Source: JAZKGA01 sp040386235 (GTDB lineage: Bacteria; Pseudomonadota; Alphaproteobacteria; Micavibrionales; Micavibrionaceae). From it: a stretch of 64,000 bases of DNA. The translations under genes were made by a program, and so were the position numbers. Within the stretch, counting starts at the first letter, position 1. Each line of letters begins with the position of its first letter. The stretch lies in NCBI GenBank assembly GCA_040386235.1, contig JAZKGA010000001.1, forward strand, positions 1,394,159 to 1,458,158. Direction: 5' to 3'. The notes beneath the pieces are model-generated. The model did not search any database. It was not told the origin of the DNA and saw nothing but the letters and a program-made list of their open reading frames with translations. Of the stretch, positions 9,320-18,380 are shown piece by piece.

Positions 9320-9793
9320 TTACGGGCGCTTGGCTTTTTGGCTGAAACTGATCGTGTCACCACGAATATCCAGCTCCAGCTCATCCGTGCTGTCGTCTTC
9401 GGCCAGCAGGATGCGCACATCTTCGGCGATTTTCGTGTAATCTGGGGCGTCTTTCAGGGGCGAACGACTTAATTCCAGCAGGATCTTCTTCTCCGCCTCA
9501 TCATAATCGCCATCCGCATACACCAGTTGCCCCGCCAGAACAAAAAATTGGGCGCGGTCTTTAACTTTTGTGATGTTTTGGAACATGTCGGCTACCTTTT
9601 GAGGGTTTTTCAAATCGTGTTGCAGAAGGTCTCGCTGCTCATCCAGCAGGTTCAGACGTAAAATACTGGGCAGCAGGAACTGCCATTCATTGTTTGTCAG
9701 CTTGCCATCAACATGCGCCAGCGCAACCAGGCTGCGCCAGACATAAAGCTGACTATAGGTAAGGATGGTTGTGTTGGCCTGACTCATGGCCAT
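9320..9793 (-). CDS. TerB-like domain protein
   Basis: 157 residues, soluble and acidic. The region LVALAHVDGKLTNNEWQFL followed by VLAGQLVYADGDYDEAEKKIL has two helical DGxxxxxE-type motifs, as in the TerB (tellurite resistance/DjlA N-terminal) fold, which binds metal through acidic residues. It lies about 100 bases upstream of pilB on the same strand and may belong to the same transcription unit. The biological role is unknown. The family call is from pattern and is moderate. Confidence 0.55.
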   Translation of the reverse strand: MAMSQANTTILTYSQLYVWRSLVALAHVDGKLTNNEWQFLLPSILRLNLLDEQRDLLQHDLKNPQKVADMFQNITKVKDRAQFFVLAGQLVYADGDYDEAEKKILLELSRSPLKDAPDYTKIAEDVRILLAEDDSTDELELDIRGDTISFSQKAKRP

Positions 9794-9829
9794 ACAGTGC
9801 CAGAGAAGGGTTAAAGACCGGTTTACGTT

Positions 9830-10255
9830 TTAAACCTTTTTCTCGACCACGGCATCGCCCTGCATTCCGGCATCCATATCGAACTGCGCCGAAATCTCAT
9901 TCACCATGATGTGGTTCAGCAGCGTATTCAGGTCATCGCCGGTTTCAGCCCACATATCCAGGATGGGCCGGCGATACAGCATCAAAACGTCGTCGCCATG
10001 CGCATTCTTTCGCTGAACACCCGGCGCGACATCACGGGCGGATTTGTATAAGCACAGCAATTCATAGGAATCTTCAAGCCCCAAGTCGGCTTCGACCGAA
10101 TCGTCGGGAAATTCTTCGATTTGAATCGACAAATCAGCGCAGCGGACCGCCAGATGGGGTGGCAAGGTCGCCAGATGCATCAAAGACAACTGTAACAAAT
10201 CGTCCGCATTGGGCGGGCGATTGAAATTCATAACGATATCTTTACGTCCCAGCAT
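9830..10255 (-). CDS. Zincin-like metallopeptidase-family protein with degenerate active site
   Basis: 141 residues. The central part (DVLMLYRRPILDMWAETGDD, about 89-108) and the following helix match the small metallopeptidase family seen widely in alphaproteobacteria (PF06262-type). In that family the helix carries HExxHxxG/H. Here the corresponding stretch reads VNEISAQFDMD (about 118-128): the first histidine is Asn119, and the downstream pair is Ala123/Gln124, with only the glutamate kept. Zinc binding is therefore not expected. An internal ATG at 10231 is an alternative start. No partner is evident. Function unknown, perhaps non-enzymatic. Confidence 0.65.
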   Translation of the reverse strand: MLGRKDIVMNFNRPPNADDLLQLSLMHLATLPPHLAVRCADLSIQIEEFPDDSVEADLGLEDSYELLCLYKSARDVAPGVQRKNAHGDDVLMLYRRPILDMWAETGDDLNTLLNHIMVNEISAQFDMDAGMQGDAVVEKKV

Positions 10256-10378
10256 GGCGATAGGTGTCCCCCGATACGCGCATTGCCCCCTGATACATCC
10301 GTGTATTTACTTTATTGTTGTCATTATCTTACGCCCCTGTCCCTGGATGGCCAAGGGACATGACGGGGCGCGATGATT

Positions 10379-11251
10379 TTATGCACAGGCGGTCAATCCT
10401 GGTGCCGCCGCGACAACATGCGTACGGGGGCGCAATGGATAAGATGTTTTGAACGGCTCCACAGCAGCCCTTTTCCCATCTTGCCCCAACACCTGGCAAA
10501 TGGCGTTTTTCATACCTTCAGACGCCAGCCTTACCCTTGCAGGGTCTTTAAGAGCATTCTTGTCACGCAGCATAATCGTGGCCGCATTTTGATATAATGT
10601 ATGAGTCAGCAGTCTTTCGTAAGTCGGACCCGGCTGTAACCCTTGACGCGTTAAAAGGGCGGAGTAAGAACCGCGTGGTGTCTGCGTCCCTGCCGTGAAA
10701 ATCGCGTCCTGCCATTCGCAGCACAAATCAACCAGTTGCTTACTGTGACGGCCTGCCCCTGGCGTTTCTAAAAAAAGTGATTGATCCACATGCAGCAAGA
10801 ATGGCTGAGATGCTAGCGTTTCCGCCAATTCTCCGCGTTGTACGCTATCTATCAAATACGCCACACCATCTTTGATCCGTTTTGGATTCCCCAGATGCGC
10901 ACCAGTAAAAACGCGGGCGGCAGACGCCTTCATTTCAGTTGCTGCCACATTGCGGGCGATCCGTGTCATATCCTGGTCATTCACATCACGCATATCAGCA
11001 GTCAGAATAGCTGACCAACGCTTCTTGACGGCCAGCTGCATAATGTCTTTGTCTGGCGCTGTTTCAAGAAAACCGAGATCACGTATCTCCGCACATCTTC
11101 CGAAAATACGGGACAATGGCGCCGCAACACCACACAGACAGTTATCGACAATAATAGAAAGAAAAAGAGGGGCCGATTGCGCCATGTGTGCAGCAGCATC
11201 ACTCGGGGGCATATTAACAGTGTTATTACCAGAATATGACTCGCGATCCAT
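10379..11251 (-). CDS. Hypothetical protein with PIN-like (DUF5615-type) N-terminal domain
   Basis: 290 residues, not recognised as a whole. Residues of about 30-100 follow the pattern of the compact PIN-like domain: a first strand LSIIVDNCL with an acidic residue, then RDLGFLETAPDKDIMQLAV, then ILTADMRDVNDQD. Acidic residues therefore occur at the three places expected for a PIN nuclease site. The remaining 190 residues are helical and have no recognised motif. PIN-like proteins of this type are usually about 110 residues and paired with an antitoxin; none is seen here. The gene stands alone between minus-strand genes. Nuclease activity is inferred. Confidence 0.5.
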   Translation of the reverse strand: MDRESYSGNNTVNMPPSDAAAHMAQSAPLFLSIIVDNCLCGVAAPLSRIFGRCAEIRDLGFLETAPDKDIMQLAVKKRWSAILTADMRDVNDQDMTRIARNVAATEMKASAARVFTGAHLGNPKRIKDGVAYLIDSVQRGELAETLASQPFLLHVDQSLFLETPGAGRHSKQLVDLCCEWQDAIFTAGTQTPRGSYSALLTRQGLQPGPTYERLLTHTLYQNAATIMLRDKNALKDPARVRLASEGMKNAICQVLGQDGKRAAVEPFKTSYPLRPRTHVVAAAPGLTACA

Positions 11252-11480
11252 GGACTTTACTTTTCATACATATGCATGATGGCGTCAATCGTCTGTGTCA
11301 GCTTGTTCACAATTAATCGTTACCTATATTTGGGCCAAAACCGGATGTGCAATGGGCGAAGGACTTTGGCGCCGCCCTGTTGGTAAACAACCGTACATAT
11401 AACAGGACGTAAGAGCCGGCATCCGCGCGTTTGCCATTGCATTCACAACATAAAGCAAAATATATCAGTTATGTCAATAA

Positions 11481-12422
11481 CTATAGTTGAAAGGCCTGGG
11501 AATTCGCCAGTTCCGACAAACGCTCCTCAACATATCCGAAATAAGGATACGAGGCCTGCGCCCCGACCTTTTGGCATGCCAGCGTGCCAGCGATACTGGC
11601 CAGTTTCATGGAATCCAACAGGTTGCGCCCTTCCTGCAAACATCCAGCGAGTGTGCCAGTGTAACAATCCCCTGCCCCTGTCACATCGACAACGGTTTCT
11701 TGCCCGATTTCCAGGATTGGGACTTCAAACCCGCGCCCGTCCGGCTGAACCGCGATAGACCCATGTTTACCCAGCGTCATAATAACCGTCATATTGCCCG
11801 CGCGGGCCAGGCCATAGGCCAGCTTCGTCGCGCTGTCTTCCACGCTTAAGCCCATCCGTTCAGCCATTTTTCGGCCTTCGATCGAGTTCACGATCAGGTA
11901 ATCCACATACTGAACCGCGGCCTTCGGAATCATAATCGCCGGGGCCAGGTTCAGGATTGTTTTTGTACCGCGCGCATGGGCGCGTTCCAGCAATTTCACG
12001 GTTTCTTCCAGTTTCAATTCCATCTGCACCAGCACGAAATTCTGCGGCGTCAGGATTTCGTCAGGAACCTGGTCATTCTGGGTTTCGGCATTTGCGCCGG
12101 ATGTTACGATCATTTGATTGTGGCCGGCATTGTCGCGCAACACGATCGCACATCCGGTCGGCATATCCGACCGCGCGACGCCTGATACCATCACGCCATT
12201 CTTGCGCAGGAAATCCAGCAGGTTCTGGCCCATATCGTCATCACCGACGCGGCCCACCAGGGCGACCTTACCGCCAACACGCGCGGCGGCCAGCGCCTGG
12301 TTGCCGCCACGCCCACCCGGGGTTAACAGATATTGCGGACTGATGACCGGCTCTTTCCCCACCGGCATGTGGGGGACGTGAATGTTCATATCCATGCTAA
12401 GCGAGCCAAAAACAATAATCAT
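11481..12422 (-). CDS. rbsK: Ribokinase-like PfkB family sugar kinase
   Basis: 313 residues, typical of ribokinases. The N terminus IIVFGSLSMDMNIHVPHMP and the glycine pair motif TPGGRGGNQALAAARVG (about 33-49) form the sugar site. VVDVTGAGDCYTGTLAG near residue 250 holds the anion hole and the catalytic aspartate. It would phosphorylate ribose or a related sugar using ATP. There is no sugar transporter or regulator beside it, so the physiological substrate is uncertain. The gene is transcribed away from hemA. Confidence 0.8.
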   Translation of the reverse strand: MIIVFGSLSMDMNIHVPHMPVGKEPVISPQYLLTPGGRGGNQALAAARVGGKVALVGRVGDDDMGQNLLDFLRKNGVMVSGVARSDMPTGCAIVLRDNAGHNQMIVTSGANAETQNDQVPDEILTPQNFVLVQMELKLEETVKLLERAHARGTKTILNLAPAIMIPKAAVQYVDYLIVNSIEGRKMAERMGLSVEDSATKLAYGLARAGNMTVIMTLGKHGSIAVQPDGRGFEVPILEIGQETVVDVTGAGDCYTGTLAGCLQEGRNLLDSMKLASIAGTLACQKVGAQASYPYFGYVEERLSELANSQAFQL

Positions 12423-12545
12423 CAGACGACCTTCACCGTTATTTCATTTAGCTTAGCATAGGTTATCGCTGCGCCACCAGACCCCATCATCAGGGCTTTT
12501 CTTTTTGCGTGTGACGGAGTAAGTTTCAAAAAAGCAGCAGGACAT

Positions 12546-13778
12546 ATGATGCAGTCATTTGATTACACACCTTTTTTCGACAATACATTGGATGAATTGA
12601 AAGCCGAGGGCCGATACCGCTCTTTCGCCACCCTGACCCGCCAGGTCGGCCATTTCCCGTCCGCAACCCTGCACACGACGCAAAACGCGGCAAAAGACGT
12701 TACGATCTGGTGCAATAACGATTATCTGGGGATGGGCCAAAGCCCTGTGGTTCTGGCCGCGGTGCAAGACGGGCTTGCGACATATGGCGCAGGCGCAGGT
12801 GGCACACGCAATATTTCGGGCACGACGCTGGCGCATGTTCAGCTGGAATCCTGCCTGGCTGACCTGCATCAAAAGCAAGCGGCGCTGGTCTTTTCATCTG
12901 GTTATGTCGCGAATGAAGCGGCACTCAGCACCCTGGCCCGCCTGTTGCCTGACTGCCTGATTTTATCAGACGCGATGAACCACGCGTCAATGATTGCTGG
13001 CATCCGCAACAGTGGCGCGGACAAACAGATATTCCGTCACAACGACTTGGAACATCTTGAATCTCTGCTGGCATTGCAACCGCTGAACCGCCCGAAAATT
13101 ATCGCGTTTGAAAGCGTGTATTCGATGGAAGGCGATATTGCCCCTATCGCTGCCATCTGTGACCTGGCTGAGACATACGGCGCGCTGACCTATCTGGACG
13201 AAGTGCATGCAGTTGGTATGTATGGCGCGCGGGGTGCAGGCGTGGCCGAACGCGATGGCGTTATGGACCGCGTTGATATGATCGAAGGCACACTTGGCAA
13301 AGCATATGGCCTGATGGGCGGATATGTGGCGGGACATGCGACATTGATCGATACAATCCGGTCACATGCCCCTGGCTTCATCTTTACAACCGCCTTGCCG
13401 CCCGCCATTTGCATGGGCGCGATTGCCAGCATTAACCACTTGAAAGTATCCGAAATTGAACGTGAACGTCAGCGCCGCAATGTCCGTCAGTTAAAGGCAG
13501 CCCTGACCCAATCCGGCGTGCCGTTCCTGGTCAATGACAGCCACATCACCCCCGTGATTGTCGGTGATGCCACCTGTTGCAAGACCGTGACAGACATCCT
13601 GCTGAACGACTATGGATTATATGTGCAACCCATTAATTATCCGACCGTGCCGCGCGGCACAGAACGCCTGCGCCTGACAGCCAGTGCGGTTCACACACCG
13701 GAACAGGTGGCATACATGGCCGACACGCTGGCTGATTTATGGTTGAACGCGCATGTGTTTGCCCAGATGCGGGCGTAA
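12546..13778 (+). CDS. hemA: 5-aminolevulinate synthase
   Basis: 410 residues, the usual length. This PLP enzyme condenses glycine and succinyl-CoA to 5-aminolevulinate, the first step of haem and bacteriochlorophyll synthesis by the C4 (Shemin) route. The N-terminal FDYTPFFDNTLDELKAEGRY, the substrate/PLP region WCNNDYLGMG, the glycine-rich GAGAGGTRNISG, the PLP aspartate in YLDEVHAVGMYG and the Schiff-base lysine in GTLGKAYG (about K252) are all present. A second ATG directly follows the first (12549) and has the better AGGA spacing. It converges with the TetR/COQ9-like gene, 5 bases apart. The C4 pathway points to alphaproteobacteria. Confidence 0.96.
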   Translation: MMQSFDYTPFFDNTLDELKAEGRYRSFATLTRQVGHFPSATLHTTQNAAKDVTIWCNNDYLGMGQSPVVLAAVQDGLATYGAGAGGTRNISGTTLAHVQLESCLADLHQKQAALVFSSGYVANEAALSTLARLLPDCLILSDAMNHASMIAGIRNSGADKQIFRHNDLEHLESLLALQPLNRPKIIAFESVYSMEGDIAPIAAICDLAETYGALTYLDEVHAVGMYGARGAGVAERDGVMDRVDMIEGTLGKAYGLMGGYVAGHATLIDTIRSHAPGFIFTTALPPAICMGAIASINHLKVSEIERERQRRNVRQLKAALTQSGVPFLVNDSHITPVIVGDATCCKTVTDILLNDYGLYVQPINYPTVPRGTERLRLTASAVHTPEQVAYMADTLADLWLNAHVFAQMRA

Positions 13779-13783
13779 TGCGT

Positions 13784-14374
13784 TTAAACGCTGATTTTAT
13801 CGGCCCATTTTTCGGCGTGGCCCAACGCCTTATCCAGCGTTGCCATGGTCTTGGCCATATCTGCGCTGTCATCCTCAGCCCAGGTTTTAACAGCATACAT
13901 ATAAATACCGGTGATGCCCGCAACGCGTGCGCAACCGCGCATGCCCGTCGTATCCATGCCCGCCTGTTCCAGCATCCAAGCCATTGACCGCGCCAGATAC
14001 GGCGCAGACCATAAGGCCTGTTTGGGATCAACGCGCATCGCGCCGATCATGCTTTGGATAGCGGGACGATAGGCGTTCATAACGTCAAATCGGGCCATCA
14101 ACACATCAAACAGCCTGTCGCGGGGTGACAACATGGCATCGTTTGTATCCGCCAGGCGTTGCAGAACCAGCGCGTCAATATGGCGACCAAACGCCACGGC
14201 GATATCGAATTTGTCGGTAAAATGCGCCTGAACATCTGCCAATGTCCCGTTACAGGCAGCGGCAATGTCACGCATGGTCATCATGTCCCAGCCCACCTGT
14301 GCCGCCTCGCTTAAGGCGGCATCCAGGACGTCCTGACGATTTATATCGCGTTTATGGTCTTTTTCTTTGGGCAT
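13784..14374 (-). CDS. TetR-like / COQ9-like helical regulator
   Basis: 196 residues. The N terminus is a helix-turn-helix of TetR type (VLDAALSEAAQVGWDMMTMRDIAAACNG, broken by a turn near residue 34). The C-terminal helical part contains SPRDRLFDVLMARFDVM, which resembles COQ9/TetR-related proteins of alphaproteobacteria. COQ9 assists ubiquinone synthesis by binding lipid, whereas TetR proteins bind DNA. The retained HTH basic residues do not settle which applies. It is divergent from the PfkB kinase, with 57 bases between starts, and could control it. Confidence 0.6.
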   Translation of the reverse strand: MPKEKDHKRDINRQDVLDAALSEAAQVGWDMMTMRDIAAACNGTLADVQAHFTDKFDIAVAFGRHIDALVLQRLADTNDAMLSPRDRLFDVLMARFDVMNAYRPAIQSMIGAMRVDPKQALWSAPYLARSMAWMLEQAGMDTTGMRGCARVAGITGIYMYAVKTWAEDDSADMAKTMATLDKALGHAEKWADKISV

Positions 14375-14431
14375 ATTTTGTTAGAGTGTTGTAGCAGACT
14401 GCATTCGAATTTCAAATATGAAAGACTTTTT

Positions 14432-15454
14432 ATGAGCAAGCGGGACTTTAAAGTGTGTGGCATCGGCGGTGCTATCGTCGATATCTTAAGCGAAGTACCG
14501 GAAGCATTTGTTGCCGACCAGGCCGCACAGGGCATGACAAAAGGCGGCATGATGTTGATTGATGCGGCACGGGCGCGGGATATCTATGCGGCCATGCCGC
14601 CCGCAATTGAATGTTCCGGCGGGTCTGGGGCCAATACGATTGCCTGCGTCGCGTCATTCGGTGGGGCCGCGGCCTTTATCGGCGTGACTGCGGACGATCA
14701 GTTCGGCGCGGTGTTCCGCCACGACATGAAGGCGATGAATGTGCATATCAGCAGCGCCCCCATCCCCGCCACATCCGATATGGCCACCGGACAATGCCTG
14801 ATCCTGGTCACGCCGGATGCACAACGGACGATGAACACCTATCTGGGTGCGGCCACACAATTGGACAGCGCGCATGTCGATGCCGCCTTAATCGCGCGCA
14901 GTGAGATGATTTATCTGGAAGGATATTCGTTCGACAGCCCATTGAATAAGGCGGCCTTTGGTGCCGCAGCCAAAGCCGCGCGATCCAGCGGTACCAAAAT
15001 CGCCCTCACGCTCTCCGACTCGTTTTGCGTGGATCGGCACCGTGAAGACTTCTTGGCCTTTATTGCCACGGGTGTCGATGTCTTGTTTGCCAATGCGCAG
15101 GAGGCCCTGCATCTGACGCAAACCGACACATTAAACGACGCGATTGCCGCGATACGCCAGATGTGCCCATTGGTGGCCATTACCTGCGGCGCGGACGGGT
15201 CAAAAATTGTCCTTCCCGATCAGCTGATTGGGATCGCCGCTGTGCCACCTGCGCACGTCTTGGATACGACCGGCGCGGGCGATGCCTATGCCGGCGGGTT
15301 CCTGTATGGCTACACCTCTGGCCTGGCATTGGCGGAATGCGGCCATCTGGGGTCCCTGGCCGCCGCGACGGTTATCGCCCAGATGGGCCCACGCCCCCGC
15401 GTGAAGCTGTCAACCCTGCTGCCTTCACACCTTATGACGGAAAGTGCAGCGTAA
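14432..15454 (+). CDS. PfkB family kinase, adenosine kinase-like
   Basis: About 340 residues from ATG 14432. The open frame extends further 5' to 14354, but that would overlap the divergent regulator, and the family N terminus (DFKVCGIGGAIVDILSEV) starts here. It has the PfkB motifs GGSGANTIACVASFGG (about 66-81) and LDTTGAGDAYAGGFLYG near residue 280. The pattern IGxxDxFG and a long N-terminal lid are of the adenosine kinase/fructokinase subgroup common in alphaproteobacteria. The phosphoryl acceptor is probably a nucleoside or sugar. The stop overlaps the start of the GNAT gene (TAATG). Confidence 0.8.
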   Translation: MSKRDFKVCGIGGAIVDILSEVPEAFVADQAAQGMTKGGMMLIDAARARDIYAAMPPAIECSGGSGANTIACVASFGGAAAFIGVTADDQFGAVFRHDMKAMNVHISSAPIPATSDMATGQCLILVTPDAQRTMNTYLGAATQLDSAHVDAALIARSEMIYLEGYSFDSPLNKAAFGAAAKAARSSGTKIALTLSDSFCVDRHREDFLAFIATGVDVLFANAQEALHLTQTDTLNDAIAAIRQMCPLVAITCGADGSKIVLPDQLIGIAAVPPAHVLDTTGAGDAYAGGFLYGYTSGLALAECGHLGSLAAATVIAQMGPRPRVKLSTLLPSHLMTESAA

Positions 15455-15975
15455 TGAGTGACGATGACACAATCATCCCCATCACGGTTGAGGATATTCA
15501 CCTGGCCCAGGCCGTTTACCGCGCCACTGGCCGCCCGATTGTGGCGACAGAATGGGAACAGGTAAAGACTGCGCTGCGTGAGAATAAGCGGAAGATTTTT
15601 ATCGCGCAAACGGCGACTGGCACCCCGATCGGCCAGGTTCACTTAAACTTTGCGCCCCAATACGTGATGTTTCAACGCCTAAAAATACCGGAGATTCAAG
15701 ATTTGTTGACAGTCCCGACCCATCGGCGTCATGGGATCGGCGTGGCATTAATTAATGCGTGCGAGGACGCCGCCCGCGCGGCCGGGGCCAGCGATATCGG
15801 TATTTCGTTCGGTCTTGATGCCTCGTTTGGCGCGGCGCAACGCCTGTATATCCGTCACGGATATGTTCCGGATGGCGCAGGGGTGATGTATGACCGCAAG
15901 GCTGTGCCGGTCGGGGCCATGAAGCCGCTGGATGATCTGTTTTGCCTGATGCTGACCAAAGATTTATCGGTCTGA
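15454..15975 (+). CDS. GNAT family N-acetyltransferase
   Basis: 173 residues. The start at 15454 overlaps the last base of the kinase stop codon, so translational coupling is likely; the longer upstream frame is a shadow of the kinase gene. The GNAT core is visible: GQVHLNF (beta4), LLTVPTHRRHGIGVALINAC (the acetyl-CoA pyrophosphate-binding R/Q-x-x-G-x-G/A loop, about 86-105) and FGAAQRLYIRHGYVPDG near residue 128. The substrate is unknown. It is followed after one base by the solute-binding protein gene, so these three genes may form one unit. Confidence 0.8.
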   Translation: MSDDDTIIPITVEDIHLAQAVYRATGRPIVATEWEQVKTALRENKRKIFIAQTATGTPIGQVHLNFAPQYVMFQRLKIPEIQDLLTVPTHRRHGIGVALINACEDAARAAGASDIGISFGLDASFGAAQRLYIRHGYVPDGAGVMYDRKAVPVGAMKPLDDLFCLMLTKDLSV

Positions 15976-15976
15976 T

Positions 15977-17710
15977 ATGAAAACGAACCGTATCGCCCTT
16001 ATTTTATTTCTTTCTATTTTCAGTGCATTATACTTCTATTCATCCTATTCACATGCGGCAGACGATACCTTGCAATTCGGCCTTAGCATGCATGGCACAC
16101 CGCGTTATGCTGGCAATACTGAGACATTATCCTATGCCACTGCGACCGCGCCCAAGGGCGGCATGTTGCGCCAGACCTATATCGGCAGCTATGACACGCT
16201 CAACCCCTATGCCCTGAAAGGCAATCCGGCACAGGGGTTGCAATACGTGAATGATCGCCTGTTCGCCCGCGTGTGGGATGAACCTTTTTCACTGTATCCC
16301 CTGATTGCCGAAGGGTACACGATGCCTGCCGACCGATCGGCAATCACCATCACGCTGGATCCACGCGCTGTTTTTCACGACGGAACGCCGATCACAACCG
16401 CGGATGTCGCCTTTACTTTTCACACGCTGCGCGATCACGGACGGCCAAACATGCGCCTGATCTATGCCCGGGTGGCGAAAATGACCGTTCACGATTCACG
16501 TCGCATCACCTTTGCCCTGGCCCCTGGCTTTGAACGCGAAAACGTCATGACGCTGGCGATGATGCCGATCTTAAGCAAGACCTGGTGGCAGGGGCGTGAT
16601 TTCGATGCTCCGGTTTTAACGCCCCCCAACGGATCGGGGCCTTACCGGATATCCCGTTTTAATCTGGGCCGCGATATTACCTATACCCGCACGCCTGATT
16701 ACTGGGCGGCGGATAAACTGGTCGCACGCGGCCATTTCAACTTTGCCACGCTGCGCTTTGATTATTTTCGGGATGATACCGTCGCGATGCAAAGCCTGAC
16801 AAAGGGTGACAGCGATATCCGCCGTGAAACCGACATGCGGAAATGGATGGCAACACCGGTCGCGAAAAGCTTACAAAAAGTCGATTTCGCGCATCAGCGC
16901 GCTGAAAATTTCTGGACCATCATGCTGAACACGCGCCGCCCTATCCTGGCTGATTTGAAAGTCCGCCAAGCCATTGGCATGGTTCTGGATGCAGACAGGT
17001 TGAATGCGACATCGCTTTACGGCCTGTATCGCCGCACGCGGTCGATTTATCCGAATACGGATTTATCGGGCACGGCGTGGCAGGCCCCGGCCAATGATAC
17101 GACCGCAGCCCTGCGCGACCGTCACAAACAGGCAGATATTTTGTTAAAACAGGCTGGCTACGTCATCAAAAACGGCCACCGTGTTCAGCAGCGGACCAAT
17201 GCGCCTTTACGCTTTGAGATTCTGGTGGGTACCGTCCTTGACGAAAAAGTAGCCCTGTCGTGGAAGCAGCAATTGGCGAAACTGGGCATCGCGTTGTCCA
17301 TCCGCACCCTTGATGACACCAGCTTCCGCGCACGTTTGCTGCGATATGATTACGATGCGACGATCACCTATTGGCCTTCAAGCATGTCACCGGGGATGGA
17401 GCAATTGAGTTACTGGAGCTGTGCCGCAGCCAGCCAGGAGGGCCGATTCAATTATTCCGGCTTGTGCGATAAAGACGTCGATCATTGGGCCGCGCAGCTG
17501 GCCCAGACCACGACACGCGAAAGCTTGCGCGATATCACCCGCCAGATGGACGATCGCATCATGCAATCCGCGGCCTTTGTCCCGTTATTCTACAGCGCGA
17601 TCGACCGGTATTTTATCGCGCAGCATATCGGCTGGCCACGTGTGACACCTTTGTATGGCCCTATCCTGGAAACATGGTGGCACAAAACATCCGGTGATAA
17701 CGCGGAATAG
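15977..17710 (+). CDS. Extracellular solute-binding protein, family 5 (YejA/OppA-like)
   Basis: 577 residues with a signal peptide (hydrophobic 9-24, likely cleavage after SHA). The family 5 fold is shown by the sequence following the N terminus (LQFGLSMHGTPRYAG, GSYDTLNPYALKG), by VFHDGTPITTADVAFTFHTL near residue 135 and by a C-terminal part with TYWPSSMSPGMEQLSYWSC. These periplasmic proteins deliver oligopeptides or similar cargo to an ABC importer. YejA is the nearest known type by layout. No permease or ATPase gene is adjacent in the window, so the transporter must be elsewhere or the protein is an orphan receptor. Confidence 0.85.
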   Translation: MKTNRIALILFLSIFSALYFYSSYSHAADDTLQFGLSMHGTPRYAGNTETLSYATATAPKGGMLRQTYIGSYDTLNPYALKGNPAQGLQYVNDRLFARVWDEPFSLYPLIAEGYTMPADRSAITITLDPRAVFHDGTPITTADVAFTFHTLRDHGRPNMRLIYARVAKMTVHDSRRITFALAPGFERENVMTLAMMPILSKTWWQGRDFDAPVLTPPNGSGPYRISRFNLGRDITYTRTPDYWAADKLVARGHFNFATLRFDYFRDDTVAMQSLTKGDSDIRRETDMRKWMATPVAKSLQKVDFAHQRAENFWTIMLNTRRPILADLKVRQAIGMVLDADRLNATSLYGLYRRTRSIYPNTDLSGTAWQAPANDTTAALRDRHKQADILLKQAGYVIKNGHRVQQRTNAPLRFEILVGTVLDEKVALSWKQQLAKLGIALSIRTLDDTSFRARLLRYDYDATITYWPSSMSPGMEQLSYWSCAAASQEGRFNYSGLCDKDVDHWAAQLAQTTTRESLRDITRQMDDRIMQSAAFVPLFYSAIDRYFIAQHIGWPRVTPLYGPILETWWHKTSGDNAE

Positions 17711-17775
17711 AATTTGAGAATTTCAAAAACCCCTGTTATTGTCGCAAACAGGTAAATCAATAGGAGAGTATTTTA

Positions 17776-18375
17776 ATGAATCGCGCTGTTATGTTGACTT
17801 TGGCTGGGGCCGCTTTGCTGGTGGGCTGTGCCCCTGTGACTCCGCTTGAACAAAAAATCGCGATGAATGGGCAATACTGGCAACGTATTGACACCACCGA
17901 CCTGATTTATCAGCGTGGTCCGAAGGCACAACAAATGCTGATGCGCGATATCGCCCGCTGCACCTCCGAATTGAATGAGCTGGAACGCCAGGGGTATCTG
18001 CGCGGTGCTATTCCCCGCGAACCCGCTCGCACAAACTCACCCGATCCTGACCACAATGGCGGCGGCGCACCGACCCCGACAGAAGATTCAATGAACGATT
18101 GGGAAACACCGCAACGCGATGGCTATCTGTTGACGGAACCGCAAGAATACCATGATTTCGAAGGCTGCATGTATGCCAAGGGCTGGGACCGCACCAAACA
18201 CGTGCCGTATGAAACCGCGGTCATCGCGCGTGAAAATTACCTGACCACGATGGAAAACCAGCGCGCCCGGACACACAGCGGCGAACGCCGCAAGGCCACC
18301 GATCCGCAACGGTCGGTTGAGGAGCGCGGCACCGGCGGCAACGCCACGATGGGCGAACGCCAGCTGAACCAGTAA
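17776..18375 (+). CDS. Putative lipoprotein, unknown function
   Basis: 199 residues. The N terminus MNRAVMLTLAGAALLVGC has a lipobox with the lipidated cysteine at residue 18. The mature part is hydrophilic and has two more cysteines (C62, C136) in the region with RDIARCTSELNELERQGYL and YHDFEGCMYAKGWDR; the spacing suggests a disulphide or a glycine-zipper-free periplasmic domain. The tail is Arg/Gly/Asn-rich and looks disordered. A GGAGAG ribosome-binding site precedes the ATG. Not recognised beyond this. Confidence 0.7.
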   Translation: MNRAVMLTLAGAALLVGCAPVTPLEQKIAMNGQYWQRIDTTDLIYQRGPKAQQMLMRDIARCTSELNELERQGYLRGAIPREPARTNSPDPDHNGGGAPTPTEDSMNDWETPQRDGYLLTEPQEYHDFEGCMYAKGWDRTKHVPYETAVIARENYLTTMENQRARTHSGERRKATDPQRSVEERGTGGNATMGERQLNQ

Positions 18376-18380
18376 TCTGC

